Source of the DNA: Rhodobacteraceae bacterium HTCC2083
GTDB lineage: Bacteria; Pseudomonadota; Alphaproteobacteria; Rhodobacterales; Rhodobacteraceae
NCBI GenBank assembly: GCA_000156115.1
Contig: DS995276.1
Coordinates: forward strand, 748,017 to 812,016
Direction of reading: 5' to 3'
DNA: 64,000 bases
Shown: positions 36,162 to 44,609 of the stretch, one piece after another
How positions within the stretch are numbered: position 1 is the first letter of the stretch
How the letters are laid out: the number at the start of each line of letters is the position of its first letter
Translations under genes and position numbers: made by a program
The notes under the pieces: model-generated
Told to the model about the DNA's origin: nothing
What the model saw: the letters and a program-made list of their open reading frames with translations, nothing else
Databases searched by the model: none

Positions 36162-38960
36162 ATGAGCACGACTTTCGACAAAGGATGCCATCTGCATCTG
36201 ATTGATGGCTCCGCCTTCATTTTTCGCGCCTATCACGCGCTGCCTCCTTTGACGCGTAAATCCGATGGTTTGCCAATTGGCGCCGTCGCTGGTTTTTGCA
36301 ACATGCTCCAACGCTATGTTGAGGGAAATGCTGGCAGTGACGTGACCCATGTGGCCGTCATTTTCGACAAGGGCAGTCATACGTTTCGTAATGATATGTA
36401 TGACCAGTACAAAGCCAACCGCGACGCGATGCCCGAAGATTTGCGCCCACAGATGCCCCTTACACGCGCCGCGACCAAAGCGTTCAATATCGCTTGCGAA
36501 GAGATCGAGGGCTTTGAGGCCGACGACATCATCGCCACCCTTGCGCGCCAAGCGCGTGAAGCAGGTGGGCGCTGCACGATTATTTCGTCGGACAAAGACA
36601 TGATGCAACTCGTCGGTGACGGCGTCGAAATGTATGACGCCATGAAGCAACGTCGTATCGACCGCGATGGCGTATTTGAGAAATTCGGCGTCTTCCCTGA
36701 GGGCGTTGTGGATGTGCAAGCGCTAGCAGGCGATAGCGTCGACAACGTCCCCGGGGCACCCGGCATTGGCATTAAAACCGCCGCTTTGTTGATCAATGAA
36801 TATGGCACTTTGGAAGAGTTGCTAGATCGCGCAGAAGAGATCAAACAACCCAAGCGCCGCCAGACATTGATCGATCACCGCGCGCAGATCGAGCTTAGCA
36901 AACGCCTTGTGACTTTAGACGGAAACATGACGCTGGATTTCACGCTCGATGACCTTGAAGTGCGCGACCCGATTGCCGATGAATTGCTCGAATTCCTCGC
37001 TCAGATGGAATTCCGCACATTGACCAAGCGGATATCCGAGGCGCTCGACGCGCCTATGCCAGAGATCGCAGAAGCCCCGATCAAAACAGGCTCCCTTGAT
37101 GCGCCCGAAGCCGCGCCCTTTGATGCAGAGAAATACGAATGCGTGCGCGATATGGGTGCGCTGCACACATGGATCGACGCCGCTTACGCGCGAGGCTATG
37201 TGGCAGTGGATACAGAAACGACGGGGCTGAACGACATGATCGCTGACCTCGTTGGAATCTCGATGTGCAGCGAAGCAGGCAAGGCCTGCTATATTCCTCT
37301 GACGCACAAAGATGCGAGTACTGATGATCTCTTCGGCTCTGACGAATTGGCCGATGGGCAACTTGATTTAGAAATAGCGATTGCTGCGCTGAAGCCCCTG
37401 CTCGAGGATCCGTCGGTGATGAAAATCGGCCAGAACATGAAGTATGACGCCAAAATTTTCGCGCGGTACGGGATCGAGATTGCGCCGATTGATGACACGA
37501 TGCTGATTTCATACGCGCAACACGCTGGCCTGCACAATCATGGCATGGATGCGCTGTCTGAGCGCTATCTCGGCCACACGCCGATCCCGATCAAACCGCT
37601 GCTGGGCACGGGCAAGTCCGCGATCACTTTTGACCGCGTGCCAATTGATCATGCCACGCCTTACGCGGCAGAGGATGCGGATATCACGTTGCGTCTTTGG
37701 CAGCACCTCAAACCCACGCTCCACAGCGCACGCACGACTCGCGTCTATGAAACGATGGAACGACCTTTGGTTCCCGTTCTGGCCCAAATGGAGCGGTATG
37801 GCATCAAAGTAGACCGTGACGTTCTAAGCCGGATGTCGAACGCCTTTGCACAAAAAATGGCCGGGCTGGAGGCGGAGATCCACGAAATGGCAGGACACTC
37901 GTTCAATGTGGGAAGCCCTGCTCAAGTCGGTGAAATTCTCTTTGACGAGATGGGCTTAGAAGGCGGCAAAAAGGGTAAGAACGGCAAGTATTCAACTGGC
38001 GCTGATATTCTCGAAGACCTTGCGACGGAACATGAAATGCCGCGCCGCATTTTGGACTGGCGTCAACTCAGCAAGTTGAAATCGACCTACACGGACGCGC
38101 TGCAAGATCACATCAACCCCGACACGGGCCGCGTTCACACCAGCTATTCTATCGCAGGTGCGAGCACGGGTCGCCTCGCCTCGACCGATCCAAACCTGCA
38201 AAACATCCCGATCCGCTCCGAGGAAGGCCGTCGCATTCGCGAAGCGTTTATCGCGGAAGAGGGCAAAGTTCTAGTCGCTCTCGATTACTCCCAGATCGAA
38301 CTGCGCATCCTCGCCCATGTGGCGGGCATAGACAGCCTGAAACAGGCGTTCCGCGATGGCCATGACATCCACGCAATGACCGCATCTGAGATGTTCGATG
38401 TCCCATTGGATGAAATGACCGCTGACGTGCGCCGCCAGGCCAAGGCAATCAACTTTGGTGTAATCTACGGCATCTCCGGCTTCGGACTTGCGCGCAATCT
38501 GCGTATCCCAAGGTCAGAAGCACAAGGCTTCATTGATCGCTATTTCGACCGCTTCCCTGGTATCAAAGAGTATATGAATGACACGACCGCCTTCGCAAAA
38601 GCTAATGACCGCGTCGAAACCCTCTTTGGCCGCGTGATCCATACGCCCAATATCAACGCCAAAGGTCCGCAAGCAGGCTTTGCCAAGCGCGCCGCAATCA
38701 ACGCGCCGATCCAGGGTACAGCGGCCGACATCATCCGCCGCGCAATGATCCGCATGCCAGATGCGATCAAAGACCAGCCTGCAAAAATGTTGTTGCAAGT
38801 ACACGATGAATTGTTGTTCGAGGTGGAAAAAGATGGCGTTGATCAACTGATCAAAACAGCCAAAGACATCATGGAAAACGCCGCTGATCCTGTCGTCAAA
38901 CTCGACGTGCCGCTGATCGTAGATGCAGGCCAGGGCGCGAATTGGGCAGAGGCGCACTAA
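36162..38960 (+). CDS. polA: DNA polymerase I
   Basis: A 932-residue repair and Okazaki-processing polymerase. Residues 1-290 form the 5' nuclease (HLIDGSAFIFRAYHAL, GVVDVQALAGDSVDNVPGAPGIG); about 330-520 the 3'-5' exonuclease, with an intact DTETTG motif so proofreading is likely active; the rest is the polymerase with motif A LVALDYSQIELRIL, motif B RRQAKAINFGVIYG and motif C LQVHDELLFEV. ATG 36162 fits relatives; ATG 36123 would add 13 residues and lies in the predicted leader hairpin. The stop overlaps the start of the following remnant by one base. Confidence 0.97.
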   Translation: MSTTFDKGCHLHLIDGSAFIFRAYHALPPLTRKSDGLPIGAVAGFCNMLQRYVEGNAGSDVTHVAVIFDKGSHTFRNDMYDQYKANRDAMPEDLRPQMPLTRAATKAFNIACEEIEGFEADDIIATLARQAREAGGRCTIISSDKDMMQLVGDGVEMYDAMKQRRIDRDGVFEKFGVFPEGVVDVQALAGDSVDNVPGAPGIGIKTAALLINEYGTLEELLDRAEEIKQPKRRQTLIDHRAQIELSKRLVTLDGNMTLDFTLDDLEVRDPIADELLEFLAQMEFRTLTKRISEALDAPMPEIAEAPIKTGSLDAPEAAPFDAEKYECVRDMGALHTWIDAAYARGYVAVDTETTGLNDMIADLVGISMCSEAGKACYIPLTHKDASTDDLFGSDELADGQLDLEIAIAALKPLLEDPSVMKIGQNMKYDAKIFARYGIEIAPIDDTMLISYAQHAGLHNHGMDALSERYLGHTPIPIKPLLGTGKSAITFDRVPIDHATPYAAEDADITLRLWQHLKPTLHSARTTRVYETMERPLVPVLAQMERYGIKVDRDVLSRMSNAFAQKMAGLEAEIHEMAGHSFNVGSPAQVGEILFDEMGLEGGKKGKNGKYSTGADILEDLATEHEMPRRILDWRQLSKLKSTYTDALQDHINPDTGRVHTSYSIAGASTGRLASTDPNLQNIPIRSEEGRRIREAFIAEEGKVLVALDYSQIELRILAHVAGIDSLKQAFRDGHDIHAMTASEMFDVPLDEMTADVRRQAKAINFGVIYGISGFGLARNLRIPRSEAQGFIDRYFDRFPGIKEYMNDTTAFAKANDRVETLFGRVIHTPNINAKGPQAGFAKRAAINAPIQGTAADIIRRAMIRMPDAIKDQPAKMLLQVHDELLFEVEKDGVDQLIKTAKDIMENAADPVVKLDVPLIVDAGQGANWAEAH

Positions 38961-39313
38961 TGATCAGTGACTGGCCCCAGATGAAGGCCTTCGCACTTTC
39001 GCTTGGTTTATCCAAGGTGGCGCAGGCTAAAAGCTGGGGCAATGAGGTCCTGAAAGCGCATGGGAAACTGTGGGTCTGGTGGCGCTCCTATGTCGACGCA
39101 GCCCTGCTTAAATGCAACAAAGACTAACGCGAGATGCTGAGTGCAGCAGACCCTGACACCTTCATCCACCACAAACACTATGAAGCACACAACTTGATTT
39201 TGATAGCAGTAAACCGCTTTGACAAAGGATGGGCAGAGGCGCGCTGGCGCTCTACCTGGCACGCGGCGGCCCCCAAACGATTTCTCAAAGACTGGGACGC
39301 AACGAAAGGTTGA
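38960..39313 (+). pseudogene. MmcQ/YjbR-like gene interrupted by an in-frame TAA
   Basis: ATG 38960 overlaps the polA stop (TAATG). The frame reads MISDWPQMKAFALSLG ... HGKLWVWWRSYVDAALLKC and then TAA at 39125-39127. Past it the same frame continues as REMLSAADPDTFIHHKHY and APKRFLKDW to TGA 39311-39313. Both sides together form a full MmcQ/YjbR-type protein of about 117 residues, so one codon has become a stop (GAA or CAA to TAA). The remainder of the frame is intact, which suggests a recent loss or an error in the sequence. Confidence 0.75.
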
Positions 39314-39320
39314 GCACGCT

Positions 39321-39360
39321 GCTCTTCATCTTTCCAAATAGACTTCCGCCGGAGGCTCCT
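39321..39360 (-). repeat. Partial dispersed repeat, copy E
   Basis: Read on the reverse strand it begins AGGAGCCTCCGGCGGAAGTC and ends TATTTGGAAAGATGAAG. It lacks the G5/C5 hairpin but keeps a GCCTCCGGC stem and the tail found in copies B-D. It lies between the MmcQ-like remnant and DUF1285, convergent genes. Confidence 0.5.
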
Positions 39361-39929
39361 TAACCTTCAAGCTCACGCGATGGAATAATCTGAAAGAACA
39401 CACCACCAGACCAAACTCCAAACCACCCCTCGTGATGCGCGCCTATATCAACCAAACGATAGAAACTTTTGCGATCAATCAACGCTTCCAGCCCTGAACG
39501 CACCATAACATAAGGCGACGGCTCACCAGTCTCAGCCTCACGCACAACGCGAATTGGATGTTCTGCCCCCGCTCCAACAAAATCACCAACATGGGTTTCA
39601 AAGGTCAAAACACCGTCAGACAATTCGAAATCTACAGCCACGAAAGGCGCGTCTTCGACGGTGATCCCGACTTTCTCGACTGGCGTGACCAGAAAATACT
39701 TCCCGTCCTCAAGCTTCAAAATCGACGAAAACAGCTTCACCAGTTCAAACCTGCCGATTGGCGTGCCCATGTAAAACCATGTGCCATCGCGTTTGATCTG
39801 CATGTCCAGATCGCCACAAAAGGGCGGATCCCACAGATGAACAGGGGGCAAGCCACGCCCTTTGGCAGCAGCCTTGGCAGAAGCAGCGATTCCCGCAGCG
39901 TCAGGTGTCACGATATTTTGTCCAACCAT
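39360..39929 (-). CDS. DUF1285 domain protein
   Basis: A 189-residue cytoplasmic protein of the DUF1285 family. Family marks are PPVHLWDPPFCGDLDMQIKRDGTWFYMGTPIGR near 28-60 (in segments), LVKLFSSILKLEDGKYFLVTPVEKVGI and FVAVDF. Function is not known. ATG 39929 is the only good start. It is divergent from the moxR operon over 68 bases, an arrangement that suggests shared regulation. Confidence 0.9.
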   Translation of the reverse strand: MVGQNIVTPDAAGIAASAKAAAKGRGLPPVHLWDPPFCGDLDMQIKRDGTWFYMGTPIGRFELVKLFSSILKLEDGKYFLVTPVEKVGITVEDAPFVAVDFELSDGVLTFETHVGDFVGAGAEHPIRVVREAETGEPSPYVMVRSGLEALIDRKSFYRLVDIGAHHEGWFGVWSGGVFFQIIPSRELEG

Positions 39930-39997
39930 AGTTTTGCTATTTGTCCTTAGGGGCCTAGTCTCCTAGCATCACACCTAGAGTTCAAGAGGGAGTTGTC

Positions 39998-41008
39998 ATG
40001 TCCAGCGCAGAAGATTTAGTCACCGACATCGAAACGCTGGGCGCACGTCTGGCAGAAGCAAAGGAATCAATCACCAAGCGCTTCATCGGGCAAGAGCGCG
40101 TCGTCGATCTGACACTCTCTGCGCTTTTGTGCGGCGGTCACGCTTTGCTGATTGGTCTTCCTGGCCTAGGCAAAACACGCCTCGTAGAGACACTTTCAAC
40201 TGTGATGGGTCTGCATGGCAATCGCGTTCAGTTCACGCCAGATTTAATGCCTGCGGATATTCTTGGCTCTGAGGTTCTAGAAACTGGCAATGACGGACGC
40301 CGCGCATTCAAATTCATCGAGGGCCCGATTTTTTGTCAGCTTTTGATGGCGGATGAGATCAACCGTGCCTCGCCACGCACGCAATCTGCGCTGCTGCAAG
40401 CGATGCAGGAAAAAATGGTCTCTGTTGCGGGTGAAGACCGCGCGCTTATAGCGCCGTTTCACGTGCTCGCCACACAAAACCCGATCGAGCAAGAAGGCAC
40501 TTACCCACTCCCCGAAGCGCAGCTTGACCGCTTTCTTGTGCAGATCAGGGTCCCCTACCCTGACCGCCAAACCGAGCGCGATATCCTGATCGCAACCACC
40601 GGTGTGACGGAGGACGAGGCGCACGCAGTCTTCACCACTGACGAATTGCTGGCGGCACAAACCGTGCTGCGCCGCATGCCTGTCGGGGATAGCGTGGTTG
40701 AGATGATCCTAGATCTCGTGCGCGCCTTTCGCCCTGACGAACCGGATGCAAGTGCGCGCGTGAAGGATACTGTCGCGTGGGGGCCCGGGCCGCGAGCGGC
40801 GCAGGCGCTGATGCTGACTGTGCGCGCCAAAGCGTTGCTGGATGGTCGTCTCGCCCCCTCGCCCGAAGATGTAATCGATATGGCTGAACCTGTTTTGGGA
40901 CATCGCATGGCGCTGAATTTCGCAGCGCGTGCACGGGGTGACAACCTTGCGGATCTAATCCGCGAAACCGCCAGCCATATCACTAGTACACAGGCAAGCG
41001 CCGCGTGA
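39998..41008 (+). CDS. MoxR-family AAA+ ATPase
   Basis: A 336-residue AAA+ protein. Walker A is LIGLPGLGKTRLVE near 52-65, Walker B LLMADEINRASPRTQSALL near 112, sensor I ATQNPIEQEGTYPLPEAQLDRF near 160 (read in two parts). MoxR ATPases act as chaperones with VWA-type partners in envelope or oxidase maturation. ATG 39998 follows GAGGGAG. It begins a four-gene operon in which each gene overlaps the next by four bases. Confidence 0.93.
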   Translation: MSSAEDLVTDIETLGARLAEAKESITKRFIGQERVVDLTLSALLCGGHALLIGLPGLGKTRLVETLSTVMGLHGNRVQFTPDLMPADILGSEVLETGNDGRRAFKFIEGPIFCQLLMADEINRASPRTQSALLQAMQEKMVSVAGEDRALIAPFHVLATQNPIEQEGTYPLPEAQLDRFLVQIRVPYPDRQTERDILIATTGVTEDEAHAVFTTDELLAAQTVLRRMPVGDSVVEMILDLVRAFRPDEPDASARVKDTVAWGPGPRAAQALMLTVRAKALLDGRLAPSPEDVIDMAEPVLGHRMALNFAARARGDNLADLIRETASHITSTQASAA

Positions 41009-41877
41009 CAGACGCCCGCACTCTTCGTTTGACTGCAGAGGCGGAAGTCTCTCATCTGCCGCCCCTTTTGGCACGTGCAGAGCAGCTGGCAGGCACGGTT
41101 TTGCTGGGTGAACACGGGCGCAGACGCGCGGGAATAGGCGATGATTTCTGGCAATACCGCCCTTTTCATACAGGCGATAGCCGTCGGATGATTGACTGGC
41201 GCCGCTCTGCGCGCTCGGACGCTGAATATGTGCGTGAACGCGAGTGGCAAGTGGCGCAAAGCGTGATGCTTTGGGTCGATGCCTCTGCCTCTATGCGGTT
41301 CAAAAGTGCGGATGCGCTGCCCGAGAAATCCGATCGTGCGCGCTTGATCACTTTAGCCGCGTCCATCCTTTTGATCAAAGGCGGTGAACGCGTTGGCCTA
41401 TCGGGGAATGACCTTCCACCACAGCGTGGTCGCGCTCAAATCATGAGACTAGCAGAGCATTTCACCCACGACGCCGATACCGAGTATGGTACGCCGGAAG
41501 CCCGCGCAATGCTGCCCCATGCGTGCGCGCTGTTCGTGTCCGATTTCATGGGCGATGTAGAGCCGGTAAAAGCGGCCCTCGCCAAAGCTGCGGATCGCGG
41601 TGTGCGTGGTGTTTTGATGCAAGTGCTTGACCCTGCTGAGGAAAACTTTCCCTTCCAAGGCCCCACGATCTTTGAAAGCGCAGGTAAATCACTGCGCTAC
41701 GAGACCCTCAAAGCTTATGACCTGAAGGCGAGGTATCTCGATAAACTCGCGCAGCGTAAAGAAGAATTGCGGCATTTGTGTACTGTCGCAGGCTGGCAAT
41801 TTGCGACCCATCATACGGACGCCGCTGCGCAAACAGCGCTTTTATGGCTGCACCGCGCTTTGGAGAGACCCGCATGA
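41005..41877 (+). CDS. DUF58 domain protein
   Basis: A 290-residue DUF58 family member, the usual partner of MoxR. The domain signature RRRAGIGDDFWQYRPFHTGDSRRMIDWRRSARSD (about residues 34-68, in segments) and VMLWVDASASM near 88 are present; the latter forms the metal-ion-dependent adhesion site of a VWA-like fold. The start is GTG at 41005, overlapping the moxR stop as GTGA. The stop overlaps the next ATG. Likely cytosolic, membrane-associated via the large downstream proteins. Confidence 0.92.
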   Translation: MTDARTLRLTAEAEVSHLPPLLARAEQLAGTVLLGEHGRRRAGIGDDFWQYRPFHTGDSRRMIDWRRSARSDAEYVREREWQVAQSVMLWVDASASMRFKSADALPEKSDRARLITLAASILLIKGGERVGLSGNDLPPQRGRAQIMRLAEHFTHDADTEYGTPEARAMLPHACALFVSDFMGDVEPVKAALAKAADRGVRGVLMQVLDPAEENFPFQGPTIFESAGKSLRYETLKAYDLKARYLDKLAQRKEELRHLCTVAGWQFATHHTDAAAQTALLWLHRALERPA

Positions 41878-44609
41878 TTGGCGCAATCGGATTTCTGTTC
41901 CCTTGGCTTTTGCTCGCACTCTTGGCCTTGCCAATCTTGTGGATAATACTGCGTGCGGTGCCTCCAGCGCCCATCCGACGTGTCTTTCCGGGTGTCACGC
42001 TTTTGCTCGGCCTGAAAGACGAAGAACAAACCAGCGACAGAACCCCTTGGTGGCTTTTGCTGCTGCGCATAATCGCTCTTGCGGCATTGATTATCGGGCT
42101 TGCGGGTCCCGTTCTAAATCCACGCAGCGACGAGATCGGGCGTGGGCCTGTGTTGATCGTAATGGATGCTAGTTGGGCAAGCGCACCAGACTGGTCTGCG
42201 CGTATGGCCTTGCTCAACCGCGTTCTGGATGACGCCGTGCGCGCGGATCGCACCGCTGCTTTTTTGTCCCTCAGCGCGCCAGAACAAGTGACGTTCCAAG
42301 CCGCAACAGAACTGCAAAGCACCCTTGCAGGTCTTGCCCCCAAAGCGTGGGGGCCGAGCATCAACAACGAAACACTCGCGACGTTATTGCCAGAGCAAAG
42401 CTTCGATACGATCTGGGTGTCTGACGAATTGAACCGCGAGATGCGCAGCGATATGACGGCTCTGTTTAGCGAAAAAGGCGCGCTGCGTGTATTTGCACCA
42501 GAGCGTGAGACAATCGCACTTGCTCCAGCACGGTTTGAGGGTGGTGTGACGCTGTTGGAGGCGCGTCGCTCTTTTGCGGGGCCAACACGCAGCGTTCAAG
42601 TCGACGTACATGGCAGCGATCCATCTGGTGCTGCACGTATTCTCACGCGTGCAGACATCACCTTCGAAGAGGGCGCAAAAATTGCGGTTCAAGATATGTC
42701 GCTGCCCGCAGAGCTGCGCGCGCGCATCACGCATTTCGCGATTTCAGGCGTGCGCTCCGCTGGTGCGATCACCCTCTCAGACGACAGTTTGCGCCGCCGC
42801 GAGGTTGCGCTGATCGCAGGGCGTGAAGATCGCGAAGGGTTGGAGTTACTCTCGCCCCTCCACTATTTGCGTCAAGCTTTGCAGCCGAATGCGGAACTGC
42901 TTGAAGGCAATCTGGTCGATATACTCCCCGCTTCACCGGATGTGATGATCCTCGCAGATGTCGCGACCTTGGCCCCCGCTGAGGAGGCAGAGTTGACAGA
43001 ATGGGTGGAAGCGGGCGGATTGCTGGTGCGTTTTGCCGGATCGCGCCTTGCTGCGAGTGATGTCAGCCGCGCGAGTGAGGACACGTTGATGCCTGTACGC
43101 TTGCGCGCCGGCGGACGCACAGTTGGTGGTGCGATGAGCTGGGGAACCCCAAAGGAGCTGGCCCCGTTTTCCGAAGACAGCCCCTTCTTCGGCTTGGCGA
43201 TTTCTGCGGATGTAAATGTAAGCTCGCAAGTGATGGCGCAGCCTGATCCGACCTTGGCCGCGCGGGTGATTGCAGAGCTTAGCGATGGAACGCCCTTGGT
43301 CACGCGCAAATTCTTGGGCGAAGGTCAGGTCGTGTTGTTCCATGTCACCGCGAATGCGGAATGGTCGAGCCTGCCTTTGTCAGGCCTCTTCGTTAATATG
43401 TTAGATCGTCTTGCGATTTCCTCGCTTGCGGGCACCCCGCAAGAAGGGGATTTGGACGGAACCACGTGGAAACCTTTGCGTGTGATGGATGGGTTTGGGC
43501 GCATCTTAGAGGCTGACACGCTCACGGGTGTTGCAGGGGAAGAATTGCTGAGCGCGCCACTTGGCCCTGACCTACAGCCCGGCCTTTATGAAAGCGCTGC
43601 GCGCAAAATAGCGCGCAATGTGATCGCAGCCGATACCGATTTGGCTGAGGCAGTTTGGCCTACTGGCACGGAAGTTCAACCGCTTCAAACCCACGAGGAA
43701 ACGCCGCTTGGTGGCATATTGCTCTCAATCGCTCTAGCACTGTTGATGCTTGATATCGTTGCATCCCTCGCCATGTCTGGCCGCTTGCGCGGTGCGATTG
43801 CGGGGATCGGGACGGTGCTGTTGTTTGGGCTTACACCCGCAGATGCGCAGCAAGATAGCTTCGCTTTGGCTGCATCCTCCGAACTTGTTCTCGGCCACAT
43901 TATCACCCGCGACACCGCGATTGATAACACTGCCAAGGCGGGTCTGCGCGGCCTGTCACAGACGCTGTTTTACAGAACCTCAATCGAGCCATCCGATCCG
44001 ATCGGTGTTGATCTGGAGACGGATGAGTTGGCCTTCTTCCCGCTGCTCTACTGGCCAATCACACAAAGTCAGCCGACACCCTCTGCCAACGCCTATGCCA
44101 AGCTGAACGAGTATCTGCGCTCTGGCGGGATGATTTTATTTGATACACGTGACGCTGATATCGCGCGTTTTGGCGCGGCAAGTCCGAATGGGCGCAAGTT
44201 GCAAACGCTCGCAGCGCGGCTGGATATTCCACCCTTAGAACCTTTGCCGCAGGATCACGTGCTGACGCGCACGTTCTATCTATTACAGGATTTTCCTGGA
44301 CGTCACACTGCACGTGATCTTTGGGTTGAAGCCGCCCCCAAAGATGCAGAGCGCATCGAAGGCATGCCGTTTCGTAACCTCAATGACGGAGTCAGCCCCG
44401 TGGTGATTGGTGGTAACGATTGGGCTGCGGCTTGGGCGATGGACCGTCGTGGCAATACGGTCTTCCCAATCGGGCGCGGTTTCGCGGGGGAGCGGCAACG
44501 TGAGCTTGCCTATCGCTTTGGCATTAATCTGGTGATGCACGTGCTGACGGGCAACTATAAATCCGATCAGGTTCATGTCCCCGCACTTCTTGACAGGCTA
44601 GGCCAATGA
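41874..44609 (+). CDS. BatA-like N-terminal / DUF4159 domain membrane protein
   Basis: A 911-residue protein. The N-terminus is a BatA-type membrane anchor with two transmembrane helices (about 5-25 and 58-78; FLFPWLLLALLALPILWI). A VWA-like region (VLIVMDASWASAPDWSAR) follows, then a long periplasmic segment, a third TM helix near 640 and a C-terminal DUF4159 domain (ELAFFPLLYWPITQSQ, LNEYLRSGGMILFDTRD). The family occurs in MoxR/Bat 'aerotolerance'-like operons; its role is unproven. ATG 41874 overlaps the DUF58 stop; an upstream in-frame start would lie inside that gene. Confidence 0.85.
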   Translation: MIGAIGFLFPWLLLALLALPILWIILRAVPPAPIRRVFPGVTLLLGLKDEEQTSDRTPWWLLLLRIIALAALIIGLAGPVLNPRSDEIGRGPVLIVMDASWASAPDWSARMALLNRVLDDAVRADRTAAFLSLSAPEQVTFQAATELQSTLAGLAPKAWGPSINNETLATLLPEQSFDTIWVSDELNREMRSDMTALFSEKGALRVFAPERETIALAPARFEGGVTLLEARRSFAGPTRSVQVDVHGSDPSGAARILTRADITFEEGAKIAVQDMSLPAELRARITHFAISGVRSAGAITLSDDSLRRREVALIAGREDREGLELLSPLHYLRQALQPNAELLEGNLVDILPASPDVMILADVATLAPAEEAELTEWVEAGGLLVRFAGSRLAASDVSRASEDTLMPVRLRAGGRTVGGAMSWGTPKELAPFSEDSPFFGLAISADVNVSSQVMAQPDPTLAARVIAELSDGTPLVTRKFLGEGQVVLFHVTANAEWSSLPLSGLFVNMLDRLAISSLAGTPQEGDLDGTTWKPLRVMDGFGRILEADTLTGVAGEELLSAPLGPDLQPGLYESAARKIARNVIAADTDLAEAVWPTGTEVQPLQTHEETPLGGILLSIALALLMLDIVASLAMSGRLRGAIAGIGTVLLFGLTPADAQQDSFALAASSELVLGHIITRDTAIDNTAKAGLRGLSQTLFYRTSIEPSDPIGVDLETDELAFFPLLYWPITQSQPTPSANAYAKLNEYLRSGGMILFDTRDADIARFGAASPNGRKLQTLAARLDIPPLEPLPQDHVLTRTFYLLQDFPGRHTARDLWVEAAPKDAERIEGMPFRNLNDGVSPVVIGGNDWAAAWAMDRRGNTVFPIGRGFAGERQRELAYRFGINLVMHVLTGNYKSDQVHVPALLDRLGQ

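Noticed and set aside
32998-39127. Reassignment of TAA to a sense codon in this genome
   Set aside because: TAA ends many intact genes here, for example the LysR gene (17400-17402), rsmD (reverse, 17471-17473), polA (38958-38960) and DUF1285, so the interruptions are lesions or errors, not a code change.
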